Part shown: positions 1 through 10,260 of the stretch, in pieces
How positions within the stretch are numbered: the stretch's first letter is position 1
How the letters are laid out: every line of letters starts with the position of its first letter
DNA from: Candidatus Terasakiella magnetica
Lineage (GTDB): Bacteria > Pseudomonadota > Alphaproteobacteria > Rhodospirillales > Terasakiellaceae
Direction of reading: 5' to 3'
Assembly (NCBI RefSeq): GCF_900093605.1
Contig: NZ_FLYE01000023.1
Location: 263,830 to 327,829, forward strand
Length of the DNA: 64,000 nucleotides
The notes under the pieces: model-generated
The model's database searches: none
Seen by the model: the letters and a program-made list of their open reading frames with translations, nothing else
What the model was told of the DNA's origin: nothing
Translations under genes and position numbers: made by a program

Positions 1-184
1 AGCCAAGTTTGGCACGATTGCGCAAAGTCTCATACAGACGCGTATTGATAAAACGACGGTCTTTTGATCCGGCATATCGTCTGGCTTTGAAATAATCCGT
101 GCTCAGTGCATCTGCCGGGCGTTTGCCTTCAAAGACTGCTTCAAGGAGTTCAATAACCGATTGGAGGCGCGCTGCTGGTTTCAT
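1..184 (-). CDS. rsmB: 16S rRNA m5C methyltransferase RsmB-type, N-terminal part (cut by window edge)
   Basis: Only the first 61 codons lie in the window; the gene runs off the left edge. Translation from the ATG at 184 begins MKPAARLQSVIELLEAV and continues with RPADALSTDYFKARRY and GSKDRRFIN. This matches the NusB-like N-terminal domain that precedes the SAM-dependent cytosine-C5 methyltransferase domain in RsmB/NOP proteins, which modify 16S rRNA. A GAGGG ribosome-binding site lies 7 bases before the start. The gene follows guaB on the same strand, an order I know from Rhodospirillales. The catalytic domain is not visible, so the assignment rests on the N-terminus and the neighbourhood. 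Confidence 0.75.
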   Translation of the reverse strand, partial: MKPAARLQSVIELLEAVFEGKRPADALSTDYFKARRYAGSKDRRFINTRLYETLRNRAKLG

Positions 185-226
185 GATTTTTTCCCTCGCA
201 AAAAAAGCAGGGGCCTATGTGAGGAG

Positions 227-259
227 AAAAGAGAAAATGGCTCCTGCTTTCACAGGAGC
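227..259 (-). terminator. Probable rho-independent terminator after guaB
   Basis: A perfect 7-bp stem (240-246 with 253-259, GCTCCTG/CAGGAGC, six-base loop) lies 10 bases after the guaB stop codon on the minus strand. It is followed by a T-rich but interrupted tract (CATTTTCTCTTTT). The weak T tract may allow some read-through into rsmB. Confidence 0.5.
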
Positions 260-268
260 ACAATTTGG

Positions 269-1786
<1,518 letters not shown>

Positions 1787-1863
1787 TTACCAAACTTCCA
1801 CAAGATTCATACATCCGGTCAAAGTTTTTTTTGCATGTGCGTAAAAAGTATAAGATGACAATC

Positions 1864-2577
1864 TTAGCTATAGTCGTTTTTACCACGAAAACCGCTGGCA
1901 ATCAGATAAGTCTCAGATGAATCTTTGCGGCTTGCGGGTGGTTTTGCATGGCGCACAGAAAGAAAAGATTTTTTCAGTTCTTGCAGCAAGGCGGTTTCTG
2001 TTCCCCCTGCAAGAACTTTCGCGACAAACCAGCCATTGGGTTTAAGCACTTCTTGTGCAAAAAAAGCCGCTGCTTCGACAAGGGCGGTGATGCGCAGATG
2101 GTCAGTTTGTGGATGACCACTGGCCGCAGCCGCCATATCACTTAAGACCACATCAACGGAGCCGCCGATGACTTCTTTTAAGCGATCTGGTGCATCATTT
2201 TCCATGAAATCCCCAACCAGCAAGGTCGCACCGGGAATGTCTTCAACTTCTTGAAGGTCGATACCGATGACGTGACCGTCAGGATTTTTCTCTGCTTCAA
2301 TACGTTCTGCGGCAACTTGGGTCCAACCGCCCGGTGCGCAGCCAAGATCGACAATTTTTTGACCGGGTTTTAAAAACTGGAAACGATCATCAATTTCAAT
2401 CAGTTTAAAGGCCGCGCGTGAGCGATAGCCCTTGCGACGGGCTTCTTGAACATAAGGGTCATTGAGTTGACGTTGCAGCCACCGTGTGGAAGACGACTTG
2501 CGACCACGCGCAGTTTTAACCCGTACGGTTTTGTCGCGTCGGGCTTGGGTGGTTTTCCATTTCTTACTTTGGGACAT
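1864..2577 (-). CDS. rlmE: 23S rRNA (uridine-2'-O-) methyltransferase RlmE/FtsJ
   Basis: This enzyme 2'-O-methylates a uridine in the 23S rRNA A-loop using SAM. The 237-residue protein has a basic N-terminal extension (about 45 residues with TARGRKSSSTRWLQRQLNDP) typical of alphaproteobacterial members. The core follows: RKGYRSRAAFKLIEID with the first catalytic Lys, the SAM motif DLGCAPGGWTQVA, VVLSDMAAAASGH with the catalytic Asp, GWFVAKVLAGG with the second Lys, and SSETYLIASGFRG with the Glu. The full K-D-K-E tetrad is therefore visible. It lies between ppx/gppA and guaB, all on the minus strand. Confidence 0.95.
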   Translation of the reverse strand: MSQSKKWKTTQARRDKTVRVKTARGRKSSSTRWLQRQLNDPYVQEARRKGYRSRAAFKLIEIDDRFQFLKPGQKIVDLGCAPGGWTQVAAERIEAEKNPDGHVIGIDLQEVEDIPGATLLVGDFMENDAPDRLKEVIGGSVDVVLSDMAAAASGHPQTDHLRITALVEAAAFFAQEVLKPNGWFVAKVLAGGTETALLQELKKSFLSVRHAKPPASRKDSSETYLIASGFRGKNDYS

Positions 2578-2677
2578 ATCAACACTTATATAAAAGAAGT
2601 CATTTGCTAAGCACTACATAGTCTTCTTTATAACAGAAATAAAGTGTTAAGGCAGTAAACTCGTCAAATAGGCCCTT

Positions 2678-3703
2678 TTAAGGGGTGAGTTCTTGTTCCG
2701 TTGTACGCATCAGCTTAAGCAAGATACCTTCACGAATGCCACGATCAGCAATGGTCAACTCGCCCACAGGCCAGAGTTTGCATAAGGCTTCCAAAATGGC
2801 GCAGCCTGCAATGACAAGGTCGGCACGGTTGGCCCCAATACAGGGGTGAGCTGCGCGTTCATCCTCATTCATCTCAAGCAAGTTGTGTGAGACACGATGG
2901 ATTTCATCAAAGGGCAGGTTCATGCCATCTACTTTTGAGCGCAGGTATCTTGGCAGGTTTAGGTGAATGGCACCAAGGGTGGTGACCGTGCCGGATGTGC
3001 CCAACATCTGGACCACACCGTTTGCCACTTCATTTACAATGTTATTGCGCTCACTAAATTCTTCAATTTCAGCAAGAACCATTTCTTGGATGGCCTGATA
3101 GCTTTCCTCGCTGACTTCATTATTGTGCGCATATTCTTCAGAAACAGTCACAACCCCGATGGGCAGGGAGATAATATCAACGACCTGAGGGTCGCCCATA
3201 CGGTCAAGCTCAATCCACATGATCTCCGTACTGCCACCGCCAATATCAAAGACAAGGCCTTTGGGTTTTTTCAGGTTTAAAAGAGAGGCACATCCGGTTA
3301 AGGCGAGGCTGGCTTCTTCTTCAGGATTAATCGCTTCAAGCTGAAGACCCGTTTCACTTTGAACGCGGGTGAGGAAATCAAGGGCGTTTTCAGCACGCCG
3401 GCATGCTTCTGTTGCAACAGAACGTACAAACGAGACATTGCGGTTCTGGATTTTCTTTGAACACACAAGCAAGGCCTTAAGCGTGCGCTCCATGGCATCA
3501 TCACTTAAGCGACCACTTTGGGCCACATCTTCGCCAAGGCGGGTAATGCGTGAAAATGAGTCAACAACGCGAAAGCCCTGTTTGGTACGCCGGGCAATGA
3601 GCATACGGCAGTTATTAGTCCCCAAATCCAATGCAGCATATAAAGGCATGGTCGCAGATTTTGCACCACGGGTATGGCCTTTTCGTTTTTTCCTATTGTG
3701 CAT
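2678..3703 (-). CDS. Ppx/GppA family exopolyphosphatase/pppGpp phosphohydrolase
   Basis: Members of this ASKHA-fold family hydrolyse inorganic polyphosphate or pppGpp. After a basic N-terminus (HNRKKRKGHTRGAK) come the phosphate-1 motif LYAALDLGTNNCRMLIA, the phosphate-2 motif GLVFDIGGGSTEIMWIEL and the adenosine-type segment VQMLGTSGTVTTLGAI. At about 341 residues it lacks the C-terminal HD-like domain of the long Ppx proteins, so it is a short-form member. I chose the ATG at 3703; a GTG at 3718 would add five residues. Upstream of rlmE in the same orientation. Sequence alone does not tell polyphosphate from pppGpp as the preferred substrate. Confidence 0.88.
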   Translation of the reverse strand: MHNRKKRKGHTRGAKSATMPLYAALDLGTNNCRMLIARRTKQGFRVVDSFSRITRLGEDVAQSGRLSDDAMERTLKALLVCSKKIQNRNVSFVRSVATEACRRAENALDFLTRVQSETGLQLEAINPEEEASLALTGCASLLNLKKPKGLVFDIGGGSTEIMWIELDRMGDPQVVDIISLPIGVVTVSEEYAHNNEVSEESYQAIQEMVLAEIEEFSERNNIVNEVANGVVQMLGTSGTVTTLGAIHLNLPRYLRSKVDGMNLPFDEIHRVSHNLLEMNEDERAAHPCIGANRADLVIAGCAILEALCKLWPVGELTIADRGIREGILLKLMRTTEQELTP

Positions 3704-3718
3704 GTAATTTGGAGCCAC

Positions 3719-4320
3719 TTTATATAGGTGCCTTTTATTGCTTATTTAATGTGTTACAAATTCCTTACACTCTTTCTATACGAAGAAGCCCTAAATGCGA
3801 AAGACATATTGTATAGAAATGTAAAAAATCACGAAAACCATCAAGGGAATAAAATACCGAATTTTGGAAAAAATATACGCCAAAAGAGGTACTTCTTTTG
3901 ACAGGTCGTAAGTGATTCTAGGTAATTAGCCATGCAGTTTTCGGATTTCAGGCATGAATTAAACGCATATTGCACTGCACAAAGTAAAAAAAGTTGGCGG
4001 TAATACCAGAAACTTAGGCTTTGTGCCGTTTTTTAATTAGAGTGGTTCAAGACTAGCGGAAAATAAAGGGTTGCCGGGGTGTGTCGATTAGGGTTTTCTT
4101 GTTCGCAAGTGCAAAAACATGTTTGCGAGCCCTACAAAAAATTAAAATTTCTCAATTTTTTTTGCATTGATTGCTGGACCATGGGTCCTTAGTTGCGGTA
4201 CAAAATTGCGGGTTACGGCGCTTTGTTTGTAATAAAGTTGTCGTATTTTAATTTTTTGGAACAATAAACCGCTGCATTTTTTGTGGCGGAAGCTCTCATT
4301 TGTAGGGGAGGCTTTTTTTT
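3719..4320. promoter_or_regulatory. 600-base intergenic region with divergent promoters
   Basis: No convincing gene is seen here. The region is AT-rich with long A/T runs and separates the divergent ppx gene and symporter operon, so it should hold promoters for both. Within it is the inverted repeat GGACC-ATG-GGTCC (4176-4188), a possible operator. Just before the downstream gene is a strong ribosome-binding site, AGGGGAGG (4303-4310), followed by an eight-T run up to the ATG. No clear -35/-10 pair was found. Confidence 0.45.
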
Positions 4321-4581
4321 ATGAGTAATCATGACGGACAAGGCTACTGGGCTGCGAATATTCGCCTCGTAACTTGGCTTCTGGTTGTATGGGCAATCTG
4401 TTCATATGGCTTTGGTATTCTCCTGCGTGACGCGCTGGATGCTATGGTACCGTTTGGTGGTGTTGGACTGGGTTTCTGGTTTGCACAACAGGGTTCAATT
4501 CTCGTTTTCTTGGCGATCATTGTGATCTATACTAAGAAAATGTCACAAATTGACGAAGATTTCGGCGTACACGAAGACTAA
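4321..4581 (+). CDS. Sodium/substrate symporter small subunit (DUF4212)
   Basis: An 86-residue protein with two hydrophobic segments (RLVTWLLVVWAICSYGFGIL and the stretch around GSILVFLAIIVIYTKKM) separated by LRDALDAMVPFGGVGLGFWFAQQ. This is the pattern of the DUF4212/TIGR03647 small subunit that always pairs with a TIGR03648-type solute symporter. It is probably an inner-membrane partner needed for assembly or activity of the large subunit. A strong ribosome-binding site and a poly-T spacer precede the start. The large subunit follows 22 bases downstream. Confidence 0.9.
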   Translation: MSNHDGQGYWAANIRLVTWLLVVWAICSYGFGILLRDALDAMVPFGGVGLGFWFAQQGSILVFLAIIVIYTKKMSQIDEDFGVHED

Positions 4582-4603
4582 TATCGTCTGGGGAATGACT
4601 AAT

Positions 4604-6379
4604 ATGGATTTAACTACACTAACGTATATCTTTGTGGGCGGCTCTTTCGCGCTCTACTTTGGTATCGCAATTTGGGCCAGAGCTGGTTCTACAGGTGAAT
4701 TCTACGCTGCGGGTCGCGGCGTACACCCAGTAGCAAACGGTATGGCTACAGCTGCTGACTGGATGTCAGCTGCATCATTTATCTCAATGGCGGGTCTTAT
4801 TGCCTTTAAAGGTTACGACGCATCTATCTTCTTGATGGGTTGGACTGGCGGTTACGTGCTTTTGGCACTGCTTCTCGCTCCTTACCTGCGTAAATTCGGC
4901 AAATTCACTGTGCCGGAATTCGTTGGTGACCGTTTCTATTCTTCTACAGCACGTGTAACAGCGGTTGTTTGCTTGATCGTAGCGTCTATCACTTACGTTA
5001 TCGGTCAGGTAAAAGGTATCGGTGTTGCATTTGGTCGCTTCTTGGAAGTTGATTACGCAACTGGTCTGATCATTGGTATGGTTACAGTAGCTTTCTACGC
5101 CGTTCTCGGTGGTATGAAAGGTGTAACTTACACTCAGATCGCTCAGTACTGCGTATTGATCTGTGCTTACACAGTTCCTGCTGTATTTATCTCTTTGAAC
5201 CTCACTGGTTCTCCATTGCCACAAGTCGGCCTGTTCTCTGAAACAGAGGGCGGCATTGCTATGTTGACTAAATTGGACATGGTAATCACTGATCTTGGCT
5301 TTAAAGAGTACACTGCTCAAAAGGGCGGGATGATGAACATGTTGTTCTACACCTTCTCCCTGATGATCGGTACAGCTGGTCTGCCACACGTAATCATTCG
5401 TTTCTTCACAGTACCTAAAGTACGTGACGCACGTGCATCTGCTGGTTGGGCATTGGTCTTCATCGCGATCCTTTACACGACAGCTCCTGCTGTTGGTGCA
5501 ATGGCTCGTTTGAACCTGATGAACGCTATCCAGGTTGGTGACGTTGGCGCTGCTGATGGTAACTTGAAGTATGACGAACGTCCTCAGTGGTTCAAAAACT
5601 GGGAAGCTACTGGCCTTCTGAAATATGAAGACAAAAATGGCGACGGCCGTATCCAATACTACAACGACAAGAACAAAGATTTCGCTGCTAAAGCCGCTGC
5701 ATGGGGCTGGAAAGGCAACGAGATGGTTAAAGTTGACCGCGACATCATGGTTCTTGCGAACCCAGAAGTTGCACAACTTCCTAACTGGGTAATTGCTCTT
5801 GTTGCTGCTGGTGGTTTGGCTGCTGCCTTGTCTACTGCTGCTGGTCTTCTTCTCGCAATTTCTTCTGCTGTATCGCATGACTTGTTAAAGTCTACGTTCA
5901 TGCCAGAAATTTCTGAGAAACAAGAACTGTTGTATGCTCGTCTTGCTATGATCGGTGCGATCATCTTGGCTGGTTACTTCGGTCTGAACTCTCCAGGTTT
6001 CGCTGCACAGACAGTGGCACTTGCGTTCGGTTTGGCTGCATCTTCAATCTTCCCTGTTTTGATGATGGGTATCTTCTCTAAGAAAATGAACAGTACTGGC
6101 GCTATCGCTGGTATGGCAGCTGGTATCGGCTCCACTTTGCTGTACATCTTCTCTTATAAAGGTTTCTTCTTCATCAAAGGTACAGAACTGTTTGTTAACA
6201 CTCCTGCTAACCACATGTTCGGTATCTCTCCAGAAGCATTCGGTACTGTTGGTGCGATCATCAACTTTGCAGTAGCGTTCATCGTGATGAACATGTCTGC
6301 TCCAGTTCCGGCTGAAATCGAAGCTATGGTTGAAGACATTCGTATCCCTAAAGGTGCGGGTGCTGCTCAAGATCACTAA
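4604..6379 (+). CDS. Sodium:solute symporter large subunit (SSS family, TIGR03648-like)
   Basis: A multi-spanning inner-membrane protein of the sodium:solute symporter family. In this subfamily acetate or other small carboxylates are the likely substrates, but the substrate is not proven by sequence. It begins MDLTTLTYIFVGGSFALYFG; GGGGAA at 4590-4595 is correctly spaced for the ATG at 4604, and upstream ATGs at 4550 and 4595 are not. SSS hallmarks include GRGVHPVANGMATAADWMSA, IGQVKGIGVAFGRFLEVDY and AAALSTAAGLLLAISSAVSHD. A hydrophilic insert of about 75 residues carries an EF-hand-like loop (5630-5665). Codon choice is strongly biased (GGT, CGT, GCT, ATC), which suggests high expression. 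A strong terminator follows. Confidence 0.92.
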   Translation: MDLTTLTYIFVGGSFALYFGIAIWARAGSTGEFYAAGRGVHPVANGMATAADWMSAASFISMAGLIAFKGYDASIFLMGWTGGYVLLALLLAPYLRKFGKFTVPEFVGDRFYSSTARVTAVVCLIVASITYVIGQVKGIGVAFGRFLEVDYATGLIIGMVTVAFYAVLGGMKGVTYTQIAQYCVLICAYTVPAVFISLNLTGSPLPQVGLFSETEGGIAMLTKLDMVITDLGFKEYTAQKGGMMNMLFYTFSLMIGTAGLPHVIIRFFTVPKVRDARASAGWALVFIAILYTTAPAVGAMARLNLMNAIQVGDVGAADGNLKYDERPQWFKNWEATGLLKYEDKNGDGRIQYYNDKNKDFAAKAAAWGWKGNEMVKVDRDIMVLANPEVAQLPNWVIALVAAGGLAAALSTAAGLLLAISSAVSHDLLKSTFMPEISEKQELLYARLAMIGAIILAGYFGLNSPGFAAQTVALAFGLAASSIFPVLMMGIFSKKMNSTGAIAGMAAGIGSTLLYIFSYKGFFFIKGTELFVNTPANHMFGISPEAFGTVGAIINFAVAFIVMNMSAPVPAEIEAMVEDIRIPKGAGAAQDH

Positions 6380-6419
6380 GATTTATTCTTAGAGTTCTAA
6401 GCGAACCAATCTAAAGAAG

Positions 6420-6453
6420 CGGGCTCTGCATTTGCAGGGCCCGTTTTCTTTTG
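6420..6453 (+). terminator. Rho-independent terminator of the symporter operon
   Basis: An 11-bp stem (6420-6430 with 6433-6443, one G-T pair) with a two-base loop is followed at once by TTTTCTTTTG. This is the strongest simple terminator in the left part of the window. Confidence 0.9.
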
Positions 6454-6525
6454 TTCTAAGCTCCTATTTGTGCGCGCAAACGACCCATTCGAAAGTTGCA
6501 TATCTAATGCGATAGTCTTGCGCTT

Positions 6526-6537
6526 GACCTTTAGGTC
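6526..6537. promoter_or_regulatory. Short palindrome upstream of the DUF294 gene
   Basis: GACCT-TT-AGGTC is a perfect 5+5 inverted repeat 54 bases before the DUF294 start. It shares GACC/GGTC half-sites with the palindrome at 4176-4188 upstream of the symporter operon, though the spacers differ by one base. It may be a common operator; this is inference from two sites only. Confidence 0.25.
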
Positions 6538-6590
6538 GAAAACGACCAATGTAGTCAAAATTTGATTCGGGTTAAAAAAGGGGACCTTAT

Positions 6591-8444
6591 ATGGACATCG
6601 AACTGATCGAGATAAGGGATTTTCTAAAAGTACATCATCCTTTTGATCTCTTGCCAGAAGAGGCAATTGAAACACTACCAACAACGATCGAAGTTCGTTA
6701 TGCCCGTCGTGGCACCGTGATGTTTGAGCCGGGGGATGAAAATAAATTCTTGTGGGTCGTGCGCACAGGTGCGGTTGAAACACATGACCCTGAAGGCCAC
6801 TTACTTGCCCGCCTGTCTGAAGGGGAATGTTTTGGCGTGCGTGCCCTGTTGCGCGGTGGTGTTGCAGTAAATCGCTGTGAAGCCATTGAAGACAGCTTGC
6901 TCTACCTGTTACCCGTCACTGAATTTAATCGCCTTTGTAGTGAATATCCTCAGTTCTCCTTCTTCTTTGCCCCTATGGGCGGGGATCGTTTGCGCTCAGC
7001 TCGTGAACATGTGGAAACCGGCGGTGATGACGGTATGGGTCTTATGTCGGCCAAGGTGCGCGACATGCTTAAACGTGAACCAATTACCACGAAGGCAGAT
7101 GTTACAATCCAGCAGGCGGCTCAAGTCATGTCGGATGAAGGGGTATCTTGCCTTCTTGTCACTGATAATGACAAATTATCCGGTATTGTGACGGATAAGG
7201 ATTTGCGCAAACGTGTTGTTGCAGAAGGCCTATCTTATGATCAGCCCTTAGCAGAGATCATGACGCCAGACCCTATTCATATTGATGCAGAAGACTATCT
7301 GTTTGATGCGTTATTGACCATGTCGCGAAACAATATCCGCCATCTTCCCATCCTTGATGGTGAGAAAGTCGCAGGTGTTGTAACCACAACGAATATTATC
7401 CAAAAACAGACCACCTCCATGGTTTATCTTGTGGGTGACATCTATAAACGTGAAACTGTTTCGGGCTTGCGCGAAGTGGTGAAACAGGTGCCATCTATGG
7501 TGATGAACCTTGTTGATAGCGGGGCGACGGCCCATAATATTGGTCACGTGGTTTCTACTGTGACTGATGCCATTGCCACACGTTTGTTGCAAATGGCAGA
7601 AGAAAAACTCGGCAAAGCGCCGGTTCCTTTTGCATGGATTGTTGTGGGCTCAGAAGCGCGCCATGAACAAACGGCACTTTCTGATCAGGATAATGGTCTG
7701 ATCCTTGATGATAGCTATGATGAAGCGACCCATGGGGATTATTTCCGTGAACTGGCGAAGTTTGTCAGCGATGGATTGAATGAATGTGGTTATGTCTATT
7801 GCCCGGGTGATGTGATGGCAACCAATGATAAATGGCGCCAGCCTTTATCAGGTTGGAAGAACTATTTCTCTAAATGGATTGATGCACCAGAGCCAGAAGC
7901 CCTTATGCATTCCAGCATCTTCTTTGATATGCGCAGTATTTATGGCGAGGAAAGCCTCTATACGGACTTGCGTGATTTTGTCCTGAAAAAGTCAACTGGC
8001 AACCGTATCTTCTTATCCTTTATGGCAGGTAATGCGCTGACCCACCAGCCCCCCCTTGGCTTCTTCAAGAATTTCGTGCTGATCCGCGGTGGGGAACATG
8101 ACCATACGTTTGATCTCAAACATAATGGTGTAGTACCGATTATCGACCTTGCACGGACCTATTCACTGGATGCGGGCCTTTCTGAGGTCAATACGGAAGA
8201 GCGTTTGCGCGCAGCTGTTGAAAAGAAAATCATTTCTCAAGACGGGGCAGATGATCTGCTTGATGCACTTGAATTTATCAGCATCACGCGTCTTCGCCAT
8301 CAGGCTAAGCAAATCCGCAATTCTCAAAAGGCTGATAACTTCATGCCGCCTGAAGATATGTCTCATTTTGAACGCAACCACCTAAAAGACGCGTTTAATG
8401 TGGTGAAAACCATGCAAGCGGCCCTATCTTCGGCCTACACCTAA
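6591..8444 (+). CDS. cNMP-binding/CBS/DUF294 nucleotidyltransferase-like regulator
   Basis: A 617-residue cytoplasmic protein with three parts. Residues about 10-130 are a cyclic-nucleotide-binding fold (RRGTVMFEPGDENKFLWVVRTG...LLARLSEGECFGVRALL). Residues about 155-280 are a CBS pair. The rest is the DUF294 putative nucleotidyltransferase domain with its C-terminal helical domain, including WIVVGSEARHEQTALSDQDNGLI, which has the GS/DxD-type metal-binding pattern, and FFDMRSIYGEESLY. The family sits next to acetate/sodium symporters and is thought to adjust carbon uptake or metabolism in response to nucleotides. The exonuclease gene follows 12 bases downstream. The ligand and any nucleotidyl transfer target are unknown. 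Confidence 0.88.
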   Translation: MDIELIEIRDFLKVHHPFDLLPEEAIETLPTTIEVRYARRGTVMFEPGDENKFLWVVRTGAVETHDPEGHLLARLSEGECFGVRALLRGGVAVNRCEAIEDSLLYLLPVTEFNRLCSEYPQFSFFFAPMGGDRLRSAREHVETGGDDGMGLMSAKVRDMLKREPITTKADVTIQQAAQVMSDEGVSCLLVTDNDKLSGIVTDKDLRKRVVAEGLSYDQPLAEIMTPDPIHIDAEDYLFDALLTMSRNNIRHLPILDGEKVAGVVTTTNIIQKQTTSMVYLVGDIYKRETVSGLREVVKQVPSMVMNLVDSGATAHNIGHVVSTVTDAIATRLLQMAEEKLGKAPVPFAWIVVGSEARHEQTALSDQDNGLILDDSYDEATHGDYFRELAKFVSDGLNECGYVYCPGDVMATNDKWRQPLSGWKNYFSKWIDAPEPEALMHSSIFFDMRSIYGEESLYTDLRDFVLKKSTGNRIFLSFMAGNALTHQPPLGFFKNFVLIRGGEHDHTFDLKHNGVVPIIDLARTYSLDAGLSEVNTEERLRAAVEKKIISQDGADDLLDALEFISITRLRHQAKQIRNSQKADNFMPPEDMSHFERNHLKDAFNVVKTMQAALSSAYT

Positions 8445-8456
8445 GGAAACAAGGGA

Positions 8457-9155
8457 ATGTGGAAACGCATATTCGGTCCTGACCTACGTCGTGAATGGTA
8501 TCTGATTAAGATGCCAGAAGGGCCGATGAAACAATATTACAGAAAGCCAATTCCTTGGCCGGAGACGGACTATAAGGAGTTGGAATATCTCTGTATCGAC
8601 CTTGAATTAAGCGGGCTCAACCCTGAAACCGATGAAATTCTCAGTGTCGGGTTTGCTCCGATTGTTGATCAAAATGTCATTTTGTCTGAATCTGCCCATT
8701 ATCTTGTGCGCCCAAGCGGGGACTTGCCGGAAGATTCTGTCATTGTCCATGGTTTGACCGATGACCGTTTGGCAGAAGCCGAACCTTTAGAAGATATACT
8801 GCCCCATGTTTTGATGGCGTTATCGGGTCGTGTCTTGCTTGCCCACCATGCCCCTATTGAGCTGGGTTTTCTTAATGCTGCGTGTGAGCGTATTTATGGC
8901 TATCCGTTATTAACCCGTGCGGTGGATACGTTAGAGCTTGAAAAACGCAATCGTCAGCAACGCAACCAGCCCCTTGATGGCGGCGTGTTACGTCTGGCAA
9001 AAGCGCGTGAGGCCTATAACCTGCCGCGTTATCGTGCCCATAATGCCTTGGTGGACGCAGTGGCCTCAGGTGAATTGTTCCTTGCCCAAGCTGCACATAA
9101 AGCTTCAAAAGGCGAAAAAATCACCCTGCGTGAGGTCATGTTTAGAAATCGGTGA
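8457..9155 (+). CDS. DnaQ-like DEDDh 3'-5' exonuclease
   Basis: A 232-residue protein of the DNA polymerase III epsilon-like exonuclease superfamily. Exo I is YLCIDLELSGLNPETDEIL with the D-x-E pair, Exo II is RVLLAHHAPIELGFLNAAC, and Exo III is RYRAHNALVDAVASGELF with His and Asp. In Exo II the usual Asp position reads Glu (HAPIE rather than NAxFD), a change seen in this subgroup next to DUF294 genes, so activity is possible but altered. About 45 residues precede the fold. It probably forms an operon with the DUF294 gene. Its role in a transport locus is not established; it is unlikely to be the replicative proofreader. Confidence 0.85.
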   Translation: MWKRIFGPDLRREWYLIKMPEGPMKQYYRKPIPWPETDYKELEYLCIDLELSGLNPETDEILSVGFAPIVDQNVILSESAHYLVRPSGDLPEDSVIVHGLTDDRLAEAEPLEDILPHVLMALSGRVLLAHHAPIELGFLNAACERIYGYPLLTRAVDTLELEKRNRQQRNQPLDGGVLRLAKAREAYNLPRYRAHNALVDAVASGELFLAQAAHKASKGEKITLREVMFRNR

Positions 9156-9256
9156 TAAAAAATGCCTGAAAGTGAAGGAAACGCTTGAGTTTTTTTTGCT
9201 TTCTGCGCATTTTCACATCTCATCATTTTGATTGAATTTTTAGAAGTAGACCTCCT

Positions 9257-9769
9257 ATGTGGGATATTATCATTGCCATTTGCTTGGTAGCCGTTGTTTG
9301 CTTGCCTGTTTGGGCAATCTGTAGGTATTTGCGCGTTGACTTACCCAAGTTCGTTCTGCCTATGCTCGCGGGTATTTCCCTGCTCAGCTTTAATGCTTAT
9401 ATGCGCTATACATGGGGTGATCGCACAGCGGAAGCTTTCCCGCCAGAAGTCGTCGTTCTAAAAGAATATCGCCATTCAAACCTGTTTGAGCCATGGACTT
9501 TCCTCTGGCCGCGTGTTTCACACCTGATTGCTGCTGACACAACCCAGACCCGCACCAATCCGGCCTATCCTGATATTATTATGGGCTCTACCGTGATGAT
9601 GCAGGAACATCAAGATACAACGCAAATGAGTGTATTGGTAAATTGTAAAAAAGGTCAGGTTGCTGTATTGCCAACCAAGGCGATTGCACAAGGTGTCAAT
9701 CCGATTGAAACCGCAGCATGGGCAGATAGAAGTGATTTTCCCTTTATTGCCGGGTTTTATTGTAAGTAA
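9257..9769 (+). CDS. Hypothetical membrane-anchored protein
   Basis: I do not recognise this 170-residue protein. It begins with a hydrophobic segment (IIIAICLVAVVCLPVWAICR), then a second one around LPMLAGISLLSFNAYMRY. The remaining 115 residues are soluble, contain many aromatic residues and two cysteines (one in LVNCKKGQ, one two residues from the C-terminus), and are probably periplasmic. It lies 101 bases after the exonuclease with an imperfect hairpin and T8 run between, so it may have its own promoter. It converges with the hemerythrin gene. Confidence 0.7.
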   Translation: MWDIIIAICLVAVVCLPVWAICRYLRVDLPKFVLPMLAGISLLSFNAYMRYTWGDRTAEAFPPEVVVLKEYRHSNLFEPWTFLWPRVSHLIAADTTQTRTNPAYPDIIMGSTVMMQEHQDTTQMSVLVNCKKGQVAVLPTKAIAQGVNPIETAAWADRSDFPFIAGFYCK

Positions 9770-9772
9770 TTT

Positions 9773-10189
9773 TTAGGGCTCAATACCGCGCAGCAGGAAG
9801 CTTTTAATTTGCATATCCTGCTCGCCCAGATGTTTGAGCACCAAGGCACGCAAGAAAAGAACAGAAGCATGTATCTCTTTAGAGCTATGTGCTTTTTTCA
9901 ATTCTGCAAAGATATCAACAGCATCAGATAAAAGCTGGGCATGATGTCTTTTATGTTCTTGAATGGATGAATAATTGATATTCATCATCAACTGTTCTTC
10001 ACAGCGAAAATGCGCTTTCGCATCGGTGATGATTTTCTCAAACAGGTCACAAAGGGCAGCAACAGGTTGCTCTGTTTCTACAGCCTCTAGAAAATCATTG
10101 AATAGATCAATAAGGCCGTGGTGCTGTTGATCCATAAGGGAAATCTCAATAGAGAGCTTTTCGCTCCATTCGATCTTTTTAAATGGCAT
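9773..10189 (-). CDS. Bacteriohemerythrin
   Basis: A single-domain hemerythrin of about 138 residues that binds O2 at a di-iron site. The metal ligands read in order: MDQQHHGLIDLFNDFL (first His), HFRCEEQLM (His-x3-Glu), HKRHHAQLL (His-x3-His) and HLGEQDM (His-x4-Asp). I chose the ATG at 10189 (MPFKKIEWSEKLSIE), the usual N-terminus of the family, over the ATG at 10222. In microaerophilic or magnetotactic-type alphaproteobacteria such proteins serve O2 sensing, storage or delivery; which applies here is not visible. It is downstream of dusA on the same strand. Confidence 0.9.
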   Translation of the reverse strand: MPFKKIEWSEKLSIEISLMDQQHHGLIDLFNDFLEAVETEQPVAALCDLFEKIITDAKAHFRCEEQLMMNINYSSIQEHKRHHAQLLSDAVDIFAELKKAHSSKEIHASVLFLRALVLKHLGEQDMQIKSFLLRGIEP

Positions 10190-10260
10190 ACTCTTCTTTC
10201 CCTTTAAGGATTGAGCCTGCATCTTACTTCAATTCTTGTTAATTTCAAGCTGATAGCTGT

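Noticed and set aside
4784..5878. 364-codon open frame on the minus strand
   Set aside because: It is antisense to the symporter gene, has Ser/Thr/Gln-rich composition without any domain, and arises from the strong codon bias of the real gene.
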